DNA of 64,000 bases from contig JADMJJ010000013.1 of the NCBI GenBank assembly GCA_018780645.1, positions 62,001 to 126,000 of the forward strand, written 5' to 3'. Made by a program: the position numbers and the translations under genes. Under the pieces are notes generated by a model. The model saw only the letters and a list, made by a program, of their open reading frames with translations, did not search any database and was not told where the DNA came from. Below, one piece after another: positions 58,336-64,000 of the stretch (position 1 is the stretch's first letter; each line of letters begins with the position of its first letter). The DNA comes from Burkholderiaceae bacterium (GTDB taxonomy: Bacteria; Pseudomonadota; Gammaproteobacteria; Burkholderiales; Burkholderiaceae_C).

Positions 58336-61300
58336 ATGAGCAACATCAAACTCCGTGGCGCCAAGCGCCCCTCCGCGCGTGCAAGCTTCCGTCCGGCCCT
58401 GCGGCCCCTCATGCTGGCGCTGGCCGCCGGCGCCTCGGCACCTGCCGGAGCGGGCGACTGGGTTTGGGCTGGCAACGGCGCGAACGGTTCTTGGCAAACG
58501 GAGGGGAACTGGGTCAAACAAGGCGCGGCCACCTGGCCGGCTCTGGAGGACGGCAATACTTGGCTGCATTTCAAGAAGAGCAAGATCTCGGCTAACAACA
58601 CGCATTTCTCGAAGAACGGCTACACCGTCGACGTCCGTGGCATCGTGTTCGAGTCCGACGCCGAGGCCATGACCGCGACGCAGGGCGCGCGGATCTACCT
58701 CAACGAAGGCATCAACAACTTCAGCGCCAAGCTGCAGACCTTCAACACCCTGGTTCAGGTCTATGGCGAAGACTCGAACTGGGAGGGTGGCAGTGCCGGC
58801 ATGAGCTTCGCGGCAGTCATGCTCGGCAACGCCGACAAGTACCCGGGGGGGCAGGTCAAGCTGACCCTTAAGAACAAGGTCAAGGTCGATAACGTCGACC
58901 TGGCGGTCTACAACTACCCGAACAACAGCAGCGTCTCGACGATCGGCAAGGACGCCACTCATACGCTGAGCCTGCTGACCGGCAGCGAGTGGAAGTCGAA
59001 TGGCACGACGCTGGGCGCGCTGTCCCTGGGCGTGGGCACGGTCAATGTCGATGGTGTCGGCTCCAGGCTGGTCAATGCCGCGCCGACCGGCACGCCGTTG
59101 GACTTTCAGATCGGCGTGCAGGGCGATGGCTATGTGAACGTGCGCAACGGCGGGGCGGTCTCCAGCCTGGGCAAGACGGTGCTGGGGGTGCAGGCGCTCA
59201 GCCGCGGCGCGGTGATGCTCGACGGCGCGGGATCGAGCTGGGCCAGCGGCGCCGACCTGACGGTCGGCCAGGCCGGCACCGGCACGCTGGACATCCTGAA
59301 CGGCGCCGTGATTATCAGTGTTAACTCCATCCTGGGCGCGGCCCTGAATAGCGGCGGCTATGCCAGCCTCTACGGCGCCAATTCGGCGTGGAACCACAGC
59401 GGCGACCTCACCGTCGGTCAGGTCGGCACCGGCTATATGTCTATCGAGGCGGGCGGCGTGGTCCGCAACGTCAACGCCTCCCTGGGCCGCTTGGCCGGCA
59501 GTGATGGTTTTGCCAAGGTGTCGGGCGTGCAGTCGCGCTGGATCAGCTCGGGCGAGCTTAATGTCGGCTACGTCGGTGATGGCAGCTTGAACATCCTCGA
59601 CGGCGGCCAGGTGAGCAGCGATTTCGCTTACCTTGGCCGCGATGGCGGCAGCGGCACGGTCACGCTGCTGGGAGCAAGCGCCGGCCTGGCTGTTGCGAAG
59701 GACATCGTCCTGACCCGTGGCTCACTGAGCATTGGTGCGGGTGCGGTGGTGAGCGCGCATGATCTGCAGGTGGGCAGCAACCTGGTGGGCGGGCCGGCCG
59801 TGACGATCACCGGCGCCGGTGCGAAGTTGACCGTCACGGATCGTCTGCTCCTGGGTGAAGCCGGCACTGCCACGCTGACCCTGGGGAGCGGCGCTCTGGT
59901 CGAGGCACCGAAGTTGACAGTCGGCGCGGCGGGCACACTCACGCTGGCCGGCGGCACGCTCAACCTCACCGAGGCCAGCAATGCCGGCCGCTTTGTCTGG
60001 ACCGCCGGCAGCGTCGGTTTCAGCGGCGATGCGCGCCTGGGCGCAGGGCAATTGCTCGGCACCGACCTGAGCCTGCTGGCCGGCATGAATCTGGACGTCG
60101 CCGGCCGGTTGACGCTGGGCACCGACGATGCGTTGACGCTGGCCGGCGGCCAGGCGCAGGTCGGCTCCCTGGTGCAGGACGGCCTGCTGACGGTGGCGCG
60201 CTTCAGCACACTTACCGTTGGCGCCGGCGGCCTGAGCAACACGGGCGAGCTGTCGTTCGAGGGCGGCACGATAGGCGGCTCCGGCGCACTGATCAACAGC
60301 GGCTACATGAGCGGCTTCGGCCGGAAGATCGGCAGCGGTGCCTTCATCAACAGCGGGCTGTTCGAGCAGTCGGGCGGCGTCTTCGAGCTGGCCAACACCA
60401 CGCTCAACGTCAACACCGGCAACTGGGACATGCTGGGCGGGCGCGAGCTGCGGCTCAGCGGCGCCAATCTGTTCAATGCCGGCGTGATGAGCATGAGCGG
60501 CGACACCGTTTCGGGCTCGGCCACGCTGATCAACAGCACGGCCGGCACCTTGACCGGCCGGGGCGTGATCTCGGCCAGGTTCGAGAACGCCGGCCGCCTG
60601 ACGGTCGATGCCGGCAGCTTTCGCATCGAGCAGCCCTTCGGCAACCAGGGCCAGATCCTGATGGGCTCGACCATCGCCACGCTGGCCGGCGGGCCCATCA
60701 CCAACACCGGGCGCATCAACGGCGTGGGCCAGATCAACAACGAGATCATCAACACCGGCAGCGTCGGCGCGCTCGGCGGCACGCTGACCCTGGACGGCCG
60801 GCTGACAAACACCGGCATTCTGTCTGCGGGCCCCGGCGCCACCCTGCTGCTGAACCAGGGCCTGGCCAGCAATGCCGGCAAGATCCAGTTGGCCGGAGGC
60901 ACGCTGGACAACAACGGCAAGGCGCTGAGCAACGAGGCGCTCGGCGTGATCAGCGGCTTCGGCACGCTGAGCGGCGGGACCTTGACCAACAAGGGCCGGG
61001 TCTTGCTCAGCGGCGGCAGCTCAACGGTCTACACCGAGATCCTTGGCGCCAACGCGAGCCAGATCATCCTCTCGGGCCTGAGCAATACCAGCTTCTACGG
61101 CAAGGTCGATGTGCAGAGCGGCGCCGAGCTGCGCGTCTCGACCGGCTCGGTGGCCACCTTCTTCGAGCTGGTGCAGCAACGCACCGGCGCCAAGTTCACC
61201 GGCACGGGCACCAAGCGCTTCGAGGGGGGCATCTCTGTCGGCGCCTCGCCGGGCCTGGGCACCGACGAGGGCGATGTCGAGTTCGGTGACGACAACGTCT

Positions 61301-61695
61301 ATCTGGCCGAGATCGGCGGCATCACCGCCTGCACCCTGCTGTGCGGCACCGATGATGGCTTGAAGAACCGCAGCTTCGACAAGTACATTGTCGACGGCAA
61401 TCTGAGCCTGGGCGGCACGCTCAAGCTGGTGTCCTGGAACGGCTTCGTCGCCCAGACGGGTCAGCGCTTCGACCTGCTGGACTGGGGCAGCCTGACGGGC
61501 AGCTTTGGCAGCATCGACGCCAGCGGATTCAAGCTTGCCGCCGGCAGCGCGCTGGACTACAGCCAGCTCTACATGAGCGGCACGATCTCGGTCACGGCCG
61601 TGCCCGAGCCGGCCTCGCTGGCGCTGTGGCTGGCCGGCCTGGGCGCGCTGGTCACGCGGGCTCGGCGCCGCCGTACGACGCCGCTGCGCCGCTGA
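58336..61695 (+). CDS. Large T5SS/PEP-CTERM repeat surface protein
   Basis: This 1119-residue secreted protein has a signal segment (about 20-45, cut near APAGAG), a first domain (WVWAGNGANGSWQTEGNW) like those in autotransporter passengers, 50-residue repeats (297-445) with the pattern G-x-x-S-x-W...LTVGQxGTGxLxIxxGG, and a long strand-rich region of Asn/Thr/Gly-repeats (NTGxLxNxGxI). The end is a PEP-CTERM tail (VPEPASLALWLAGLGALV, then RARRRR). No autotransporter beta-barrel is present, so it is anchored through the PEP-CTERM route. Start 58336 has GGGAG 6 nt ahead. Its last 44 nt overlap the convergent sensor kinase gene. It is likely a large surface or matrix adhesin. Confidence 0.88.
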   Translation: MSNIKLRGAKRPSARASFRPALRPLMLALAAGASAPAGAGDWVWAGNGANGSWQTEGNWVKQGAATWPALEDGNTWLHFKKSKISANNTHFSKNGYTVDVRGIVFESDAEAMTATQGARIYLNEGINNFSAKLQTFNTLVQVYGEDSNWEGGSAGMSFAAVMLGNADKYPGGQVKLTLKNKVKVDNVDLAVYNYPNNSSVSTIGKDATHTLSLLTGSEWKSNGTTLGALSLGVGTVNVDGVGSRLVNAAPTGTPLDFQIGVQGDGYVNVRNGGAVSSLGKTVLGVQALSRGAVMLDGAGSSWASGADLTVGQAGTGTLDILNGAVIISVNSILGAALNSGGYASLYGANSAWNHSGDLTVGQVGTGYMSIEAGGVVRNVNASLGRLAGSDGFAKVSGVQSRWISSGELNVGYVGDGSLNILDGGQVSSDFAYLGRDGGSGTVTLLGASAGLAVAKDIVLTRGSLSIGAGAVVSAHDLQVGSNLVGGPAVTITGAGAKLTVTDRLLLGEAGTATLTLGSGALVEAPKLTVGAAGTLTLAGGTLNLTEASNAGRFVWTAGSVGFSGDARLGAGQLLGTDLSLLAGMNLDVAGRLTLGTDDALTLAGGQAQVGSLVQDGLLTVARFSTLTVGAGGLSNTGELSFEGGTIGGSGALINSGYMSGFGRKIGSGAFINSGLFEQSGGVFELANTTLNVNTGNWDMLGGRELRLSGANLFNAGVMSMSGDTVSGSATLINSTAGTLTGRGVISARFENAGRLTVDAGSFRIEQPFGNQGQILMGSTIATLAGGPITNTGRINGVGQINNEIINTGSVGALGGTLTLDGRLTNTGILSAGPGATLLLNQGLASNAGKIQLAGGTLDNNGKALSNEALGVISGFGTLSGGTLTNKGRVLLSGGSSTVYTEILGANASQIILSGLSNTSFYGKVDVQSGAELRVSTGSVATFFELVQQRTGAKFTGTGTKRFEGGISVGASPGLGTDEGDVEFGDDNVYLAEIGGITACTLLCGTDDGLKNRSFDKYIVDGNLSLGGTLKLVSWNGFVAQTGQRFDLLDWGSLTGSFGSIDASGFKLAAGSALDYSQLYMSGTISVTAVPEPASLALWLAGLGALVTRARRRRTTPLRR
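59224..59670. repeat. Three 49-50-residue tandem repeats in the surface protein
   Basis: Units of 150, 150 and 147 nt start at 59224, 59374 and 59524. Shared residues include W six residues in, a [DE]L[TN]VG turn near position 11-15, a G-x-G[ST] at about 18-21 and LG near 37. They match the pattern of the T5SS/PEP-CTERM-associated repeat. DNA identity is modest, so the duplications are old. Confidence 0.8.
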
Positions 61696-64000
61696 TGTCC
61701 GGGGGCCTCCGCACGGGTTCGGCCGGGCCCAGCTCGGCCGGCAGCCGCATCTCGTAGCGGGTGCCCTCACCGATCACACTGTCCACCGTGATCGTGCCGC
61801 CGAGCATGCCGGTGACCAGGTTGTAGACGATGTACAGGCCCAGGCCGCTGCCGCCCTGGCCCAGCTGGGTGGTGTAGAAGGGCTCGAACACGCGCTTGAG
61901 CACATCAGCGGCAATGCCGCAGCCGTCGTCGCTGTAGCTGAGTTCGACGAAGTCGCCATCGCGACGCGCGGCGATACGGATCCGGCCCTTGCTGCGCCCG
62001 GTGAAGGCATGCTGGAAGGAGTTGCTGAGCAGGTTGCCGAGAATCTGCTCCAACGGTCCGGGATAGCTGTCCATGCGAATCTCGGGGGCGATTTCGAGCT
62101 GGATGTCGTGCTCGCCGAGCGCGGCCTCGGCGGGCAGCAGGCGCAGGGCCTTGTCGACGACCTCGCGCAGGGTGAAGCTCTGACGACGGGCGTTGGCCGG
62201 CGTGACGGCAACGCGCTTGAAGTCGGCGATCAGCTTGGCGGCACGGGCCGCGTCCTGCTCGATCAGCTGGCTGGCCTCGGCGATACGCGCCGTCCAGTCG
62301 GTCACCTCGGAGCGCCGCGCGGCGCCCGACAGCAGGCGCGCGCCATAGCGACCGACATCGTCCTTCAGGGTCGAGGCCACCATCAGCACATTGCCTATCG
62401 GCGTGTTCAGCTCATGGGCCACGCCGGTCACCAGGCTGCCCAGCGCGGCCAGCTTCTCGGCCTGCAGCAGCTGGGCCATGGCCTGCTGCAACTCCCGGCC
62501 TCGGGCCTCGACCCGCGCCTCCAGCTGATGGTTCAGGGCCTCCAGCTCCTGCTGCGAGCGCTTCAGCTCGGTCACGTCGCGGCCCAGCACCAGGCGAGCC
62601 GGCCGGCCGCCAAAATCCAGCGAATGCGAGGTGATCTCGACCAGGATGCGGCTGCCATCACTTCGCAGATGGGTGTGCAGGCCGGCGCTGTGCAGGCCGC
62701 CTGGCCGTCGCGTTGCCCGACTCAGCAGGGCCGCACGATCTTCGCTGGGTCGCATGTCGGCGATCGTCATGGACAGGAATTCGGCCTCGCTATAGCCGTA
62801 GTGCACGACCGCTGCGGTATTGACCGCCAGGAACGCCAGGGTCTCGTCATCGAACACCCACATCGGCTGGGGGTTGCTGTAGAACAGCTCGCGGTAGCGG
62901 GCCTCGCTGTCGCGCAGCGCGTCTTCCGCCTGCTTGCGCTCGGTGATGTCGACGCGCGTGCCCATCATCCGCGTCGGTCTGCCCTGGGCATCGCGATCCA
63001 GCACCTGGCCAGTGACGCTGACCCAGCGATAGCTGCCGTCGGCATGGCGCAGCCGTGCCTCGTAGTGGTAGGGCAGGTCGGCGCCGGCCAGCACGGCGGC
63101 AATGCGCTCGACCACGGCCGCCCTGTCCTGCGGGTGCAGGCGCTCGACCCATTCGTCGCGGCGCCCGACATCGGTGTGCGGGTCGTCGCCCATCATCGTG
63201 AAATAGGTCGGCGTTGCATACCACTGGGTGGCCTGGCGGGTGTCCCAGTCCCACACGCCTATGGTTGCCGCAGCGGTGGCCAACGACAGCCGCTGCGCGG
63301 CTTCGCTGGCCTGCTGCTCGGCCCGCCGGCTCGCTGCCCAGGCCCGGTCGAGAAAGGCACCCATCACGATCACGGCGGTGCAGGCCGCGGCCCAGACGAC
63401 CACCGCGACAATCGCCAGCCAGCGCCAGGGCGCCAGCACCAGCTCCAGCGACTGGCCGGCGACGACGGCCAACTCCGGCTGTACCGACAGGGCACGGAAT
63501 GCGAACAGGCGTGTGCGGCCATCCACCACGCTGGCACGCTGCAGGTTGCCGACGGTGGCGCCCTTCAGCCAGAGGCCGAACATCGGTGCCTCGGCGAAGG
63601 TCTTGCCCATGCTGGCCGGATCGAACGGGCTGCGCATCATCAGCGTGCCGTCCTTGCGGAACAGCGACACCGAGCCGCCGGCGCCCACTTCAAGGCCCCG
63701 CCAGAGGCTGTCGAAGTACGGTGGCTCGATCGCCGCGACGAGCAGCCAGGCGATGCTGCCGTCACCGCGCCGTATCGGCCTGGTGGCCGGGATGGACCAG
63801 GTGCCGGTGGTGCGACTGAGGATGGGCGCACCGAGTTGAAAGCCGGTGTCAGGATGTTGGCGGTAGGCCTGCACATAGGCCCGCTGGGACAGATCGACGC
63901 CGATATTGCCGGTGTCGGAGTCAAAGGCAATGCGACCCTGGGCATCGAGCACCCACATGGCGCGAAGGAACGGCAGACCCGTGAGCTGCTCGCGCAACAG
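61652..64000 (-). CDS. Sensor histidine kinase with extracellular Cache-like and PAS domains (5' truncated)
   Basis: The frame is open to the right edge; an ATG at 63997 is probably internal because no first membrane helix is seen. The visible 782 residues include a PDC/Cache-like extracellular part (FDSDTGNIGVDLSQRAYVQAY, ILSRTTGTWSIPATRPI), a membrane helix (about 190-215), two PAS/PAC domains (YHYEARLRHADGSYRWVSVTG; then YREL...VDITERKQAE), and a HisKA/HATPase pair with VAHELNTPIGNVL and GGSGLGLYIVYNLV. This kinase form (AHELNTP) is common in large sensor kinases. It converges on the surface-protein gene, overlapping by 44 nt. The cognate regulator lies outside the window. Confidence 0.88.
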   Translation of the reverse strand: MLREQLTGLPFLRAMWVLDAQGRIAFDSDTGNIGVDLSQRAYVQAYRQHPDTGFQLGAPILSRTTGTWSIPATRPIRRGDGSIAWLLVAAIEPPYFDSLWRGLEVGAGGSVSLFRKDGTLMMRSPFDPASMGKTFAEAPMFGLWLKGATVGNLQRASVVDGRTRLFAFRALSVQPELAVVAGQSLELVLAPWRWLAIVAVVVWAAACTAVIVMGAFLDRAWAASRRAEQQASEAAQRLSLATAAATIGVWDWDTRQATQWYATPTYFTMMGDDPHTDVGRRDEWVERLHPQDRAAVVERIAAVLAGADLPYHYEARLRHADGSYRWVSVTGQVLDRDAQGRPTRMMGTRVDITERKQAEDALRDSEARYRELFYSNPQPMWVFDDETLAFLAVNTAAVVHYGYSEAEFLSMTIADMRPSEDRAALLSRATRRPGGLHSAGLHTHLRSDGSRILVEITSHSLDFGGRPARLVLGRDVTELKRSQQELEALNHQLEARVEARGRELQQAMAQLLQAEKLAALGSLVTGVAHELNTPIGNVLMVASTLKDDVGRYGARLLSGAARRSEVTDWTARIAEASQLIEQDAARAAKLIADFKRVAVTPANARRQSFTLREVVDKALRLLPAEAALGEHDIQLEIAPEIRMDSYPGPLEQILGNLLSNSFQHAFTGRSKGRIRIAARRDGDFVELSYSDDGCGIAADVLKRVFEPFYTTQLGQGGSGLGLYIVYNLVTGMLGGTITVDSVIGEGTRYEMRLPAELGPAEPVRRPPDISGAAASYGGAEPA

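Noticed and set aside
1-64000. tRNA, rRNA, phage or plasmid genes
   Set aside because: None was recognised by eye in the intergenic gaps; a covariance-model scan was not possible, so absence is provisional.

Overview
The window is a strongly GC-biased, gene-dense stretch of bacterial chromosome. Gene gaps rarely exceed 200 bp, codon third positions are almost all G or C, and long false reading frames lie opposite most genes. Gene content points to a betaproteobacterium of the Burkholderiales, probably the Roseateles/Rubrivivax/Leptothrix group: three PEP-CTERM proteins, a fused indolepyruvate ferredoxin oxidoreductase with an adjacent Lrp regulator, tandem YceI with cytochrome b561, and many two-component systems. 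The lineage is inferred from family content only. No rRNA, tRNA, CRISPR array, insertion sequence or phage gene was recognised, and no gene-free stretch exceeds 300 bp.

Layout. Positions 1-6319 hold a signalling cluster: the tail of a histidine kinase, a REC-Hpt protein and a MerR-like HTH-REC fusion on the minus strand, and, divergently, a REC / HD-GYP / periplasmic solute-binding protein / PAS histidine kinase operon. Next come an AEC transporter, signal peptide peptidase SppA, an acetyltransferase, a LytS/LytTR pair, a Tat-type PhoD phosphatase and a Rep/UvrD helicase (6.3-15.6 kb). A ribbon-helix-helix protein and an SPFH membrane protein follow, then a lipoprotein with a long Ala-Pro tract, an ABC ATPase with a permease-M1 peptidase fusion, a lysoplasmalogenase and a PEP-CTERM protein (15.6-24.3 kb). 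A second LytS/LytTR operon, a b561/triple-YceI operon, AlkB, a metal-site-degenerate MBL protein with a divergent LysR, and a four-gene RHH / PspA / YqiJ / YqiK (flotillin) operon fill 24.4-36.4 kb.

From 36.5 to 43 kb are the fused indolepyruvate oxidoreductase, its divergent Lrp-like regulator and an AT-rich HipB/HipA toxin-antitoxin island. From 43 to 54 kb are small envelope and stress proteins, a cysteine-hydrolase-fold protein, a second PEP-CTERM protein, a divergent calcium-type P-ATPase and Ca2+/cation exchanger, a secondary alcohol dehydrogenase, and an M20 peptidase followed by a DUF3299-like protein and a MacB/LolCDE-type ABC pair. The last 10 kb hold a winged-helix/ATPase regulator, a divergent cysteine-rich secreted protein, a large T5SS/PEP-CTERM repeat surface protein and a 5'-truncated sensor kinase.

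The most coherent themes are envelope sensing and maintenance. Two unrelated SPFH modules each sit beside a small RHH protein and carry palindromes at the promoter. A solute-binding protein lies between an HD-GYP and a kinase. A regulator, secreted protein and repeat surface protein cluster near the right end. All functions are read from family resemblance by eye; no database search was run.
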